Shown: positions 8,146 to 17,014, counted from the first letter of the stretch. The stretch is 64,000 bases of DNA from Streptomyces candidus (GCF_014207445.1 NZ_JACHEM010000013.1:186001-250000); one strand, 5' to 3'. The notes: generated by a model not told the origin, from the sequence alone. Numbers and translations are program-made.

Positions 8146-9660
8146 ATGGGCAACCGCTTCCAGGTGCAGGACCGTTTCGAAGGCGGCGCACAGTACATCG
8201 GCGGGCAGTTGCGTCCCGGTACCTCGGGTCGTACTCACACGGTCGTGAACCCCGCCACCGGCGAGGGGATCCACACCTACGAACTGGCCGGAACCGACGA
8301 CGTCGACGCGGCCGTGGCGGCGGCCAAGGCGGCTTTCCCCGGCTGGTCCGGCGCGACCCCCGGTGAGCGTTCCGACGCCCTGCACGGATTCGCGGCCGTC
8401 CTCGCCGAACAGGCCGAGGACTTCGCGTACGCGGAGTCGCTGCAGTGCGGCAAGCCGATCAAGCTGTCGCGGGAGTTCGACGTCCCCGGCACGATCGACA
8501 ACGCGGCCTTCTTCGCGGGCGCGGCCCGGCACCTGGAGGGCAAGTCCGCCGGTGAGTACGACGGTGACCACACCTCGTACATCCGCCGTGAGGCGATCGG
8601 CGTCGTGGGCTCCATCGCTCCCTGGAACTACCCGCTCCAGATGGCCGCCTGGAAGGTGCTGCCCGCCATCGCGGCGGGCAACACCATCGTGCTCAAGCCC
8701 GCCGAGCTGACTCCGTTCACCTCGCTGATGTTCGCCCAGGCCGCCACGGAGGCAGGGCTGCCGGACGGCGTCATCAACGTCGTCACCGGCGCGGGCAAGG
8801 ACGCCGGCGAGCACCTCGTCGGTCACCCCGACGTCGCCATGACCTCCTTCACCGGCTCCACCCCGGTCGGCAAGCGGGTCGCGGAGATCGCCACGGCGAG
8901 CGTCAAGCGGCTGCACCTGGAGCTGGGCGGCAAGGCCCCGTTCCTGGTCTTCGACGACGCGGACCTCGAAGCCGCGATCCACGGCGCGGTCGCGGGTGCG
9001 CTCATCAACACCGGCCAGGACTGCACCGCCGCCACGCGCGCGTACGTCCAGCGTCCGCTGTACGACGCCTTCGTGAGCGGGGTCGCGGAGCTGATGGAGT
9101 CCGTCCGGCTGGGCGACCCGTTCGACGAGTCGACCGACCTCGGCCCGCTCATCAGCTTCGCCCAGCGCGACCGCGTCGCCGCCGTCGTCGACCGGGCACG
9201 CTCCTACGCCCGCATCGTCACCGGCGGCGAGGCCCCGCAGGGTGCCCTCAAGGACGGCGCCTACTACCGTCCGACCCTGATCGCCGACGCCGCCCAGGAC
9301 AGCGAGGCCGTCCAGGACGAGATCTTCGGCCCGGTGCTCGTCGTACTGCCCTTCGACAGCGACGACGAGGGCATCGCTCTCGCCAACGACACCCCGTACG
9401 GCCTGGCCTCCTCGGCCTGGACGCGCGACGTGTTCCGCGCCCACCGCGCCACCCGCGAGATCAAGGCGGGCTGCGTATGGGTCAACGACCACATTCCGAT
9501 CCTCAGCGAGATGCCGCACGGCGGGTACAAGGCCAGCGGCTTCGGCAAGGACATGTCGGCGTACTCGTTCGAGGAGTACACCCAGGTGAAGCACGTCATG
9601 TTCGACAACACCGCGGTGGCCCGCAAGGACTGGCACCGCACGATTTTCGGGGACCGATAA
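8146..9660 (+). CDS. Gamma-aminobutyraldehyde dehydrogenase (second copy)
   Basis: Aldehyde dehydrogenase of 504 residues, paralogous to the gene at 1791. C293 in TGQDCTAATR is the nucleophile and E259 in HLELGGKAP the base; PWNYPLQMAAWK marks the cofactor site. The ATG at 8146 follows GGAGGAG by 5 bp. It heads a plus-strand run with PotD, PotA, PotB, PotC and a FAD oxidoreductase, so it probably oxidises the 4-aminobutyraldehyde produced from imported putrescine. An N-terminal extension of about 15 residues distinguishes it from the first copy. Confidence 0.9.
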   Translation: MGNRFQVQDRFEGGAQYIGGQLRPGTSGRTHTVVNPATGEGIHTYELAGTDDVDAAVAAAKAAFPGWSGATPGERSDALHGFAAVLAEQAEDFAYAESLQCGKPIKLSREFDVPGTIDNAAFFAGAARHLEGKSAGEYDGDHTSYIRREAIGVVGSIAPWNYPLQMAAWKVLPAIAAGNTIVLKPAELTPFTSLMFAQAATEAGLPDGVINVVTGAGKDAGEHLVGHPDVAMTSFTGSTPVGKRVAEIATASVKRLHLELGGKAPFLVFDDADLEAAIHGAVAGALINTGQDCTAATRAYVQRPLYDAFVSGVAELMESVRLGDPFDESTDLGPLISFAQRDRVAAVVDRARSYARIVTGGEAPQGALKDGAYYRPTLIADAAQDSEAVQDEIFGPVLVVLPFDSDDEGIALANDTPYGLASSAWTRDVFRAHRATREIKAGCVWVNDHIPILSEMPHGGYKASGFGKDMSAYSFEEYTQVKHVMFDNTAVARKDWHRTIFGDR

Positions 9661-9705
9661 AGAGTCCGCCTGACCAGCGGCAACCACCCGGAAGGGCAAT
9701 TGCGC

Positions 9706-10971
9706 ATGGAGCAGTTCCAGCACGGGAGATTCTCCGTACCGGGCCCCGGCGACCCCGTGGCGAATGCCGTGCGGCGCAGCATCAGCAGCGGCCGGGGTGC
9801 TCTCACCCGCCGATCGCTGCTGCGCGCCGCCGGCGGTGGCGCCCTGGCCGTCGGTGGCGTCGGCGCGCTGAGCGCCTGCGGCATTCCGGCCGCGGGCGGC
9901 AAGGGCGGGGAAGCAGCGGTCGCGGACGACTTCTCGGCCAAGGAGAAGCAGGTCGTCTTCTCCAACTGGACCGAGTACATGGACGTGGACGAGAAGACCA
10001 AGAGGTATCCGTCACTGGACGGCTTCACCCGGCGTACCGGGGTGTCCGTCAAGTACACGGCGGACATCAACGACAACAACGAGTTCTTCGGCAAGATCCA
10101 GCAGCAGTTGCACAACGGCCAGGACATCGGCCGCGACCTGATCTGCGTCACCGACTGGCTGGCCGCCCGGCTGATCAGGCTCGGCTGGGTGCAGAAGCTC
10201 GACCCCGCACACCTGCCGCACGCGTTCGCGAACCTCAGCGCCCAGTTCCGCGACCCCGTCTGGGACCCGGGCCGCGCCCACTCGTACCCCTGGACCGGTA
10301 TCTCCACGGTCATCGCGTACAACGAGAAGGCCACCGGCGGCCGCAAGGTCGACTCCGTGACACAACTGCTCGACGACCCGGCCCTCAAGGGGAAGGTCGG
10401 ATTCCTCTCCGAGATGCGCGACAGCGTCGGCATGACGCTCCTGGACCTCGGCAAGGACCCCGCGAAGTTCACCGACGACGACTACGACGCGGCGATCGCC
10501 CGGCTGCAGAAGGCTGTCGACCGCAAGCAGATCCGCCGCTTCACCGGCAACGACTACACCGCCGACCTGGAGAGCGGGAACCTGGCGGCGTGCGTCGCCT
10601 GGGCCGGTGACGTCGTACAGCTCGCCGCGGACAACCCGGCGATCAAGTTCGCCGTCCCCAAGGCGGGTTACATCTTCTCCTCGGACAACCTGCTGGTGCC
10701 CGCCAGGGCCCGGCACAAGACCAACGCCGAGAAGCTGATCGACTACTACTACGAGCCCGGCCCCGCCGCACAGCTCGCCGCGTACATCAACTACGTGTGC
10801 CCCGTCGACGGCGTCCGCGAGGAACTGGCCAAGATCGACGAGGAGTTGGCGAAGTCGCCGCTGATCCTCCCGGACAGGGCGATGGCCGAGCTGTCGCACC
10901 CCTTCCGGCCGCTCAGCGAGGCCGAGGAGAAGTCGTACGAGGAGAAGTTCGCCAAGCTCATCGGGGCGTAA
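9706..10971 (+). CDS. potD: Spermidine/putrescine-binding lipoprotein PotD
   Basis: PotD-type protein of 421 residues. A twin-arginine motif (LTRRSLLRAAGGG) and a lipobox ending LSAC (Cys58) indicate Tat export and lipid anchoring outside the membrane. Family blocks VVFSNWTEYMDVDE, YTADINDNNEFFGKI, RRFTGNDYTADLESG and ACVAWAGDVVQL are clear. The ATG at 9706 follows GGAAGGG by 9 bp. It sits 45 bp after the dehydrogenase and 178 bp before potA, and is the dedicated receptor of this importer. It shares extended blocks with the orphan copy at 3303, indicating duplication. Confidence 0.92.
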   Translation: MEQFQHGRFSVPGPGDPVANAVRRSISSGRGALTRRSLLRAAGGGALAVGGVGALSACGIPAAGGKGGEAAVADDFSAKEKQVVFSNWTEYMDVDEKTKRYPSLDGFTRRTGVSVKYTADINDNNEFFGKIQQQLHNGQDIGRDLICVTDWLAARLIRLGWVQKLDPAHLPHAFANLSAQFRDPVWDPGRAHSYPWTGISTVIAYNEKATGGRKVDSVTQLLDDPALKGKVGFLSEMRDSVGMTLLDLGKDPAKFTDDDYDAAIARLQKAVDRKQIRRFTGNDYTADLESGNLAACVAWAGDVVQLAADNPAIKFAVPKAGYIFSSDNLLVPARARHKTNAEKLIDYYYEPGPAAQLAAYINYVCPVDGVREELAKIDEELAKSPLILPDRAMAELSHPFRPLSEAEEKSYEEKFAKLIGA

Positions 10972-11149
10972 CCGCCCGTCGCGCCCACCGGCCCCCCGCA
11001 CGCGCATCCGGACCCTCCGGCTCCCGCCGCACGACGCTCCGGCTCCGCCCCCGCACGTACGCACAGAGGCCTCGCCCCGCACGCATGCCCAGCGGCTCCG
11101 CCGCCCCCGCACTCCCTGACGCACCCCGACTCCCCTGGGACCGCAACCC

Positions 11150-12301
11150 ATGACTCAGAAGACCGAAGGCGGCGACGTCCGCCTCGCCGGGATCAGCAAG
11201 ACCTACGGCGCCTTCACGGCCGTGCACCCGCTCGACCTGACCGTCCCGCAGGGCTCCTTCTTCGCCCTGCTCGGCGCGTCCGGCTGCGGCAAGACGACCA
11301 CGCTGCGCATGATCGCCGGCCTGGAGGACCCCTCCACCGGCACCGTGTCGCTCGGCAGCACCGACGTCACGCACCTGCCGCCGTACAAGCGCCCGGTGAA
11401 CACCGTCTTCCAGAGCTACGCTCTCTTCCCGCACCTGGACATCAGCGAGAACGTCGCCTTCGGGCTGCGCCGGCGCGGCATCAAGTCCGTGCAGAAGCAG
11501 GTCGACGAGATGCTTGAGCTGGTCCAGCTCGGCCAGTTCGCGCACCGCAAGCCGCACCAGCTCTCCGGTGGCCAGCAGCAACGGGTCGCCGTCGCCCGCG
11601 CGCTGATCAACCACCCCCAGGTGCTCCTCCTGGACGAGCCGCTGGGTGCCCTGGACCTCAAGCTGCGCCGCCAGATGCAGCTGGAGCTCAAGCGCATCCA
11701 GACCGAGGTCGGCATCACCTTCGTGCACGTCACCCACGACCAGGAGGAGGCCATGACGATGGCCGACCAGGTCGCGGTGATGAACGGCGGCCGGGTCGAG
11801 CAGCTCGGCGCCCCCGCGGACCTGTACGAGAACCCGAGGACGACCTTCGTCGCGAACTTCCTCGGCACCTCGAACCTCATCCAGGCCGAGATCGCCGCGA
11901 CCGCCTCCGACGTCACCACCGTGACCTGCGGCGACGTGAAGCTGAAGCTGCCCGCCGGCCGATGTCGGGCGCAGACCTCCCCCGGCGACCGGATCCTCAT
12001 CGGCGTACGCCCGGAGAAGGTGTCGATCGCGCACGCCGACGACGACGCCACGGTTCCCGACAGCCGCAACCGCCTCACCGGCCGCATCGTGGCCTCCAGC
12101 TTCATCGGCGTCTCCACGCAGTTCATCGTCGACAGCCCCTCCTGCGCGGACTTCGAGGTGTACGTGCAGAACGTCGAACGGGACGCCCGGCTGACCCCCG
12201 GCACCGAGGTCGTCCTGCACTGGAACCCGGAGCACACGTTCGGCCTCGACGCCGACCAGGCCATCGACGCGGGCGTGCAGTCGGTGGAGGACGCCTCGTG
12301 A
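11150..12301 (+). CDS. potA: Polyamine ABC transporter ATP-binding protein PotA
   Basis: A 383-residue ABC ATPase. Walker A is GASGCGKTT (residues 42-50), the signature LSGGQQQR starts at 138, and Walker B LLLDEP is at 159-164, followed by D-loop ALDL and the HVTHDQEEAM switch. The C-terminal about 130 residues form the OB-type (TOBE) domain of the PotA/CysA/MalK class (ILIGVRPEKV). Its TGA overlaps the GTG of potB by the sequence GTGA, so PotA and PotB are translationally coupled. It energises uptake through PotBC. Confidence 0.94.
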   Translation: MTQKTEGGDVRLAGISKTYGAFTAVHPLDLTVPQGSFFALLGASGCGKTTTLRMIAGLEDPSTGTVSLGSTDVTHLPPYKRPVNTVFQSYALFPHLDISENVAFGLRRRGIKSVQKQVDEMLELVQLGQFAHRKPHQLSGGQQQRVAVARALINHPQVLLLDEPLGALDLKLRRQMQLELKRIQTEVGITFVHVTHDQEEAMTMADQVAVMNGGRVEQLGAPADLYENPRTTFVANFLGTSNLIQAEIAATASDVTTVTCGDVKLKLPAGRCRAQTSPGDRILIGVRPEKVSIAHADDDATVPDSRNRLTGRIVASSFIGVSTQFIVDSPSCADFEVYVQNVERDARLTPGTEVVLHWNPEHTFGLDADQAIDAGVQSVEDAS

Positions 12302-13218
12302 CGCTCACCGAAGCACGGCCCGTCAAGGCGGAACCCCCCGTGCACAAGCCGTCGACGCGCAAGCGCCTGGTGCCGTACTGGCTGCTGGTGCCCGGCATCC
12401 TGTGGCTGCTGGTCTTCTTCGCGCTGCCGCTCGTCTACCAGGCGTCGACCTCCCTGCAGACCGGTTCGCTGGAGGCGGGGTTCAAGGTCACCTGGCACTT
12501 CCGGACGTACCTGGACGCGTTCGGCGAGTACTGGCCGCAGTTCGTCCGCTCGCTGCTGTACGCGGGCACCGCCACGATCCTGTGCCTGCTGCTCGGCTAC
12601 CCGCTCGCCTACCTCATCGCGTTCAAGGCGGGCCGCTGGCGCAACCTCGTCCTGGTGCTGGTCATCGCGCCGTTCTTCACCAGTTTCCTGATCCGCACGC
12701 TGGCCTGGAAGACGATCCTGGCCGACGGCGGCCCGGTGGTCGACGTCCTCAACACCCTGCACATCCTGGACCTCACCGACTTCCTCGGCTGGACCGAGGG
12801 GAGCCGGCTGCTCGCCACGCCGCTCGCGGTGGTCTGCGGACTGACGTACAACTTCCTGCCGTTCATGATCCTGCCGCTCTACACCTCGCTGGAACGCATC
12901 GACGGCAAGCTCCACGAAGCGGCCGGTGACCTGTACGCGAGCCCCGCGACGACCTTCCGGAAGGTGACGTTCCCGCTGTCCATGCCGGGTGTCGTCTCCG
13001 GCACGCTGCTGACCTTCATCCCGGCGGCCGGCGACTACGTGAACGCCGAACTGCTCGGCTCGACCGACACCAAGATGGTCGGCTCGGTCATCCAGTCGCA
13101 GTTCCTGCGGGTGCTCGACTATCCGACGGCCGCCGCGCTGTCCTTCATCCTGATGGCGATCGTGCTGGTCATGGTCACCGTCTACATGCGCAAGTCCGGG
13201 ACGGAGGACCTCGTCTGA
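12298..13218 (+). CDS. potB: Polyamine ABC transporter permease PotB
   Basis: A 306-residue inner-membrane permease with about six hydrophobic segments, the first at PYWLLVPGILWLLVFFALP. The cytoplasmic EAA loop appears as EAAGDLYASPATTFRKVTFP near residue 205, the site that docks PotA. The GTG start overlaps the potA stop (GTGA) and its TGA overlaps the potC ATG (TGATG). It heterodimerises with PotC. Confidence 0.93.
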   Translation: MTLTEARPVKAEPPVHKPSTRKRLVPYWLLVPGILWLLVFFALPLVYQASTSLQTGSLEAGFKVTWHFRTYLDAFGEYWPQFVRSLLYAGTATILCLLLGYPLAYLIAFKAGRWRNLVLVLVIAPFFTSFLIRTLAWKTILADGGPVVDVLNTLHILDLTDFLGWTEGSRLLATPLAVVCGLTYNFLPFMILPLYTSLERIDGKLHEAAGDLYASPATTFRKVTFPLSMPGVVSGTLLTFIPAAGDYVNAELLGSTDTKMVGSVIQSQFLRVLDYPTAAALSFILMAIVLVMVTVYMRKSGTEDLV

Positions 13219-14039
13219 TGACGCAGCTTTCGAAACGACCCGTCACATGGCTCCGGCGCAATCTCGTCGTGATCGCGGGGCTGCTGACGCTCGCCTACAT
13301 GATTCTGCCGAACGTCGTCGTGATGGTGTTCTCGTTCAACAAGCCCAACGGGCGCTTCAACTACGCCTGGCAGCAGTTCTCGCTGGACGCCTGGAAGGAC
13401 CCGTGCGGCGTCGCCGACCTGTGCGGCTCGCTCGCCCTCTCCCTGCAGCTCGGCTTCTGGGCGATGCTGGGCGCGACCGTGCTCGGCACGATGGTCGCCT
13501 TCGCGCTGGTCCGCTACCGCTTCCGGGCGCGCGGTGCGATCAACTCGCTGATCTTCCTGCCGATGGCGATGCCCGAGGTCGTCATGGCGGCCTCGCTGCT
13601 GACGCTCTTCCTGAACATGGGTGCCCCGCTCGGCTTCTGGACCGTGCTCATCGCGCACATCATGTTCTGCCTCAGCTTCGTGGTGACGGCGGTCAAGGCA
13701 CGCGTGATGTCCATGGACCCCCGGCTGGAGGAGGCGGCCCGCGACCTGTACGCGGGGCCGCTCCAGACCTTCCTGCGGGTGACCCTGCCGATCGCCGCCC
13801 CCGGCATCGCGGCCGGTGCGCTGCTCGCGTTCTCGCTGTCGTTCGACGACTTCATCATCACGAACTTCAACGCGGGCTCGACTGTCACCTTCCCCATGTT
13901 CGTCTGGGGCTCCGCACAGCGCGGCACGCCCGTACAAATCAACGTCATTGGTACAGCTATGTTCGTCATCGCTGTGCTGGTGGTCCTCGGCGGTCAGCTC
14001 CTCGCGAGCCGCCGGAAGAACAGTGCGGCACCCGAGTAG
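13218..14039 (+). CDS. potC: Polyamine ABC transporter permease PotC
   Basis: A 273-residue permease. The first membrane segment is NLVVIAGLLTLAYMILPNVV, and the EAA loop EEAARDLYAGPLQTFLRVTLP lies near residue 170. It starts on the ATG that shares its A with the potB stop codon. With PotB it forms the channel for putrescine or spermidine. The FAD oxidoreductase begins 44 bp later, apparently in the same transcript. Confidence 0.93.
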   Translation: MTQLSKRPVTWLRRNLVVIAGLLTLAYMILPNVVVMVFSFNKPNGRFNYAWQQFSLDAWKDPCGVADLCGSLALSLQLGFWAMLGATVLGTMVAFALVRYRFRARGAINSLIFLPMAMPEVVMAASLLTLFLNMGAPLGFWTVLIAHIMFCLSFVVTAVKARVMSMDPRLEEAARDLYAGPLQTFLRVTLPIAAPGIAAGALLAFSLSFDDFIITNFNAGSTVTFPMFVWGSAQRGTPVQINVIGTAMFVIAVLVVLGGQLLASRRKNSAAPE

Positions 14040-14083
14040 GGCCGCCGCACCGCCCGAGCAGTTCCCCGAAGGAGTTGGAAACC

Positions 14084-15502
14084 ATGGCCCCGGTAGCCAT
14101 GCGTAGTGCCGCACAATCCCTTTCCGGCGCGAAGCCGCTGTCGTTCTGGCTCGACGACCCCGCCCGCCCCGCCCCCGAGCAGTCCCTCACCGGGGACGAA
14201 CGCTGCGACCTGCTGGTCGTCGGCGGCGGCTACAGCGGACTGTGGACCGCGCTGATCGCCAAGGAGCGCGACCCGCAACGCGACGTCGTCCTCATCGAGG
14301 CGCACGAGGTGGGCTGGGCCGCCTCCGGGCGCAACGGCGGCTTCTGCGCCGCCTCCCTCACCCACGGCCTGGGCAACGGCATCGCCCGCTGGCCCGAGGA
14401 GATCGGCAGGCTCGAAGAGCTGGGGGCACGCAACCTCGACGCCATCGAGGAGACCGTCGCCCGGTACGGGATCGACTGCGCCTTCGAGCGTACGGGCGAG
14501 ATCGACGTGGCCACCGAGCCGCACCAGCTCGACGAACTGCGCGAGATGTACGAGGAGGCCGAAGGCCTCGGTCTCGCCGCGCACATGGAACTGCTCGACG
14601 CGGACGCCGTGCGCGCCGAGGTCGACTCGCCGACCTTCCTGGGCGGCCTGTGGGACAAGCGCGGCGTGGCCATGCTCAACCCGGCCCGGCTGGCCTGGGG
14701 CCTCAAGCGCGCCTGCCTGGAACTCGGGGTGCGCGTCTACGAGAACACCAAGGCCACCCAGCTCGCCTCGGACGACAACGGGACGGCCGTCCGTACCTCG
14801 TACGGGCGCATCTTCGCCCGCCGCGTCGCGCTCGGCACGAACGTTTTTCCGTCGCTGGTGAAGCGGCTGCGCCACTACACGGTGCCGGTCTACGACTACG
14901 CCCTGATGACCGAGCCGTTGACGGACGAACAGCTGGCCGCCGTCGGCTGGCGCAACCGGGCGGGACTCGGGGACAGCGCCAACCAGTTCCACTACTTCCG
15001 GATCTCCGAGGACAACCGGATCCTGTGGGGCGGCTACGACGCGGTCTACCACTTCGGCGGCAGGCTGAGCGCCGAGCTGGACCACCGCCCGGAGACCTAC
15101 CTCAAGCTGGCCGAGCACTTCTTCACGTGTTTCCCGCAGTTGGAGGGGCTGCGCTTCACCCACGCCTGGGGCGGCGCGATCGACACCTGCACCCGTTTCT
15201 CCGCCTTCTTCGGCACCGCGCACGCGGGCAAGGTCGCATACGCGGCGGGCTACACCGGCCTCGGCGTGGGCGCGACCCGCTTCGGTGCGGAGGTGATGCT
15301 CGACCTCCTCGACGGGAAGAAGACGGAGCGCACCGAGCTGGAGATGGTGCGCAGCAAGCCGCTGCCGTTCCCGCCGGAGCCGGTCGCCTGGGCGGGCATC
15401 GAGATCACCAAGCGCTCGATGGCCCGTGCCGACGACAACGGGGGCAGGCGCAATCTCTGGCTGAAGGCCATGGACAGGGCGGGCCTCGGCTTCGACAGCT
15501 GA
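14084..15502 (+). CDS. FAD-dependent amine/amino acid oxidoreductase (DAO/PuuB-like)
   Basis: A 472-residue FAD oxidoreductase of the D-amino-acid-oxidase superfamily. The dinucleotide-binding motif LLVVGGGYSGLWTA is at about residues 43-56, followed by the acidic residue in VVLIEAHEVGWAASGRNGGF; that SGRNGGF block is typical of PuuB-like gamma-glutamylputrescine oxidases and related amine oxidases. A C-terminal YTGLGVGATRFGAEV block completes the FAD site. The ATG at 14084 follows GAAGGAG by 9 bp. As last gene of the potDABC operon it probably oxidises the imported polyamine or its gamma-glutamyl adduct to an aldehyde for the neighbouring dehydrogenase. Confidence 0.9.
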   Translation: MAPVAMRSAAQSLSGAKPLSFWLDDPARPAPEQSLTGDERCDLLVVGGGYSGLWTALIAKERDPQRDVVLIEAHEVGWAASGRNGGFCAASLTHGLGNGIARWPEEIGRLEELGARNLDAIEETVARYGIDCAFERTGEIDVATEPHQLDELREMYEEAEGLGLAAHMELLDADAVRAEVDSPTFLGGLWDKRGVAMLNPARLAWGLKRACLELGVRVYENTKATQLASDDNGTAVRTSYGRIFARRVALGTNVFPSLVKRLRHYTVPVYDYALMTEPLTDEQLAAVGWRNRAGLGDSANQFHYFRISEDNRILWGGYDAVYHFGGRLSAELDHRPETYLKLAEHFFTCFPQLEGLRFTHAWGGAIDTCTRFSAFFGTAHAGKVAYAAGYTGLGVGATRFGAEVMLDLLDGKKTERTELEMVRSKPLPFPPEPVAWAGIEITKRSMARADDNGGRRNLWLKAMDRAGLGFDS

Positions 15503-15519
15503 ACCCCGGCGTCCGCCCC

Positions 15520-15548
15520 GTGCGCCCCCGGCCGCTCCGGGGGCGCAC
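15520..15548 (+). terminator. Terminator of the polyamine operon
   Basis: GTGCGCCCCCGG (15520-15531) pairs perfectly with CCGGGGGCGCAC (15537-15548) around a 5-nt loop, 17 bp after the oxidoreductase stop. There is no T-tract. Confidence 0.75.
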
Positions 15549-15571
15549 CACCGCGTCGTGCGCCGACGCCG

Positions 15572-15590
15572 GATTCACCCCTACGGGTGA
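15572..15590. repeat. Short dispersed inverted repeat GATTCACCCCTACGGGTGA
   Basis: TCACCC (15575-15580) and GGGTGA (15585-15590) form a hairpin with a 4-nt loop. The same GATTCACCCCTnCGGG core recurs at 48877-48891, upstream of the large STAND-like gene. It is either a small dispersed palindrome or a regulatory site; both copies are intergenic and lie before an orphan gene. Confidence 0.45.
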
Positions 15591-15686
15591 GCGCAACCCG
15601 CGTCATGACGGCGTCCGGACCCCCTCTCTCCCTGTGTACGCACCGTCCGTCGGTGCCACGGGGAAACGAGAAGGAGGCCGAGAACG

Positions 15687-16139
15687 ATGGCTGGCTCGGA
15701 AGCGAAGACCGCGGTGGAGTGGCTGGCCTCGGCCGCCCCGGATCCCGGTGCCTGCCGCTGGGAGTGGGAACGCAACCCGTTGGGCGTCGCCCTGCTGCCC
15801 GCCGGCCGCCACTGGGACGTGCTGATCCTGCCCGGCGGACTGGGCTGCCCCACCCTCGGCGTGCTGACCCGCCTGGTGGAGCGGCCCGGCCCGGTCCTCG
15901 CCGACTTCGGCGACGCGCGGATGGGCTTCTTCGTCCCCGCGGGCACGGCCGCCCGCTGGCTCGGCACGGGGGTGCGGGGCGCCGGCCGCGGCACCTGGAT
16001 CGTGGTGCCCTACCCGGGCAGGACCACCGGCGGCGTCCGCTGGGTGGTCGCCCCGGACGGCCGGGGCACCCTCACCGACCCGGCGCTGCTGGAGCTCGCG
16101 ATGCACGAGGCGGCGAGCCGGCTGCCCCGCGACCACTGA
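15687..16139 (+). CDS. Conserved hypothetical protein, 150 residues
   Basis: Family not recognised. The protein is soluble, with no signal or membrane segment. It has tryptophan-rich N-terminal CRWEWERNP and alternating hydrophobic stretches (HWDVLILPGGLGCPTLGVL, GTWIVVPYPGRTTGGVRWVV) suggesting a mixed alpha/beta fold; its pattern loosely recalls the N-terminal part of actinobacterial prim-pol-like proteins, a weak impression only. The ATG at 15687 follows GAAGGAGG by 9 bp, so translation is credible. Its last 68 bp overlap the 3' end of the convergent phosphatase gene. Confidence 0.7.
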   Translation: MAGSEAKTAVEWLASAAPDPGACRWEWERNPLGVALLPAGRHWDVLILPGGLGCPTLGVLTRLVERPGPVLADFGDARMGFFVPAGTAARWLGTGVRGAGRGTWIVVPYPGRTTGGVRWVVAPDGRGTLTDPALLELAMHEAASRLPRDH

Positions 16140-16908
16140 GCCACCGTGCCGGGGCGAGCAGGATCACCCCCAGGCATCCGGCGGCCAGCACGTCCAGCGG
16201 CCAGTGGTACCCGCGCAGGACGAGGCCGGTGCCGGTCGCCAGGACGAGCACGAGCGCGACGGGCAGCGGCCATCGCGGACGCCCGCCGTGTGCGTGGGCC
16301 AACAGCAGCGCGGCCCCGCCGTAGGCGACGGCCGCCGTCGCGCCGTGCCCGGACGGGAAGTAGCCGGTGGCGGCCGCATCGAGCGGCGACGGCCGGCCGG
16401 TGAGCGCCTTCAGCGGTACGACGACGGCCGGCACCGCCGCCATCGCCAGGGCGACGGCGAGCGCGGGCAACCGTACGCCGCGCCGCAGCGCGTACCCGAG
16501 GGCGAGGGCCAGGGCCGGGAGCGCGACCTGCGGGTTGCCCAGGTCGGCACAGAACTCGGTGACGACGCGGGGACCGCGGCCGACCAGCAGGTGGTCCAGA
16601 CGAATGTCGGCGTCGAGCAGGGGGCCCCGTACGAGAACCTGCCAGGTGCACAGCGCGAACAGGAGCACGGCCGACAGCAGCGGCCACGGACATGCCGACC
16701 GCCCCGGAGCAGGGGGGGTGGCTCCGGGGCGGTCGGTCGGACCGGAGGACCGGCCGCCCCGGGGGGTGTGGGGCGGGCCGCCGTCCGATCGAGGAGATCC
16801 GGAGCGCGAGGCTCCGGAGGTGTGCGCGAAGGCACGGCCAGGGAAGTGCCGGGAAAGCGCCGCCCCGGATCCGTTCGCAGTCCCCTGCGAGCGGGGTGTT
16901 CCTCTCAT
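16072..16908 (-). CDS. PAP2-family membrane phosphatase
   Basis: Predicted 278-residue PAP2 (type 2 phosphatidic acid phosphatase) membrane protein. The three active-site blocks are KALTGRPSP, FPSGH and RGYHWPLDVLAG, all intact. Hydrophobic segments begin at WPLLSAVLLFALCTWQV and run through LPALALALGYALRR and WPLPVALVLVLATGTGLVL. It would dephosphorylate a lipid phosphate such as undecaprenyl or phosphatidyl phosphate at the outer membrane face. The ATG at 16908 lacks a strong ribosome site, and the first about 70 residues are low-complexity and include a large hairpin in the DNA (16695-16736). The true start may therefore lie further in. It overlaps the convergent gene at 15687 by 68 bp. 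Confidence 0.78.
   Translation of the reverse strand: MRGTPRSQGTANGSGAALSRHFPGRAFAHTSGASRSGSPRSDGGPPHTPRGGRSSGPTDRPGATPPAPGRSACPWPLLSAVLLFALCTWQVLVRGPLLDADIRLDHLLVGRGPRVVTEFCADLGNPQVALPALALALGYALRRGVRLPALAVALAMAAVPAVVVPLKALTGRPSPLDAAATGYFPSGHGATAAVAYGGAALLLAHAHGGRPRWPLPVALVLVLATGTGLVLRGYHWPLDVLAAGCLGVILLAPARWLSGRGAAGSPPRASRAPAAPGR
16695..16736. repeat. Perfect 16-bp inverted repeat inside the phosphatase 5' region
   Basis: CCGACCGCCCCGGAGC (16695-16710) and GCTCCGGGGCGGTCGG (16721-16736) are perfectly complementary with a 10-nt G-rich spacer. It lies within the predicted N-terminal, low-complexity part of the PAP2 frame. In RNA it would be a very stable hairpin. It may be an intrinsic terminator or a translation-control element, or show that the coding region starts further in. 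Confidence 0.6.
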
Positions 16909-16935
16909 CTGCCAGGAACCGTACGACAGGAGAGA

Positions 16936-16975
16936 GGGGGCCGACAACGGGACCGCGATCCCGCCATCGGCCCCC
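16936..16975 (-). terminator. Terminator of gabT
   Basis: GGGGGCCGA (16936-16944) pairs with TCGGCCCCC (16967-16975), and an inner GGGA/TCCC pairing extends the structure. It lies about 40 bp past the gabT stop codon on the minus strand and upstream of the phosphatase gene. Confidence 0.6.
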
Positions 16976-17014
16976 CACAGCTTCTTCACAGGGGCAGTGT
17001 CTCCCGGACGCGGA

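Noticed and set aside
15687..16139. DNA primase/polymerase domain protein
   Set aside because: Only a loose pattern resemblance; no catalytic acidic residues of a prim-pol could be placed.
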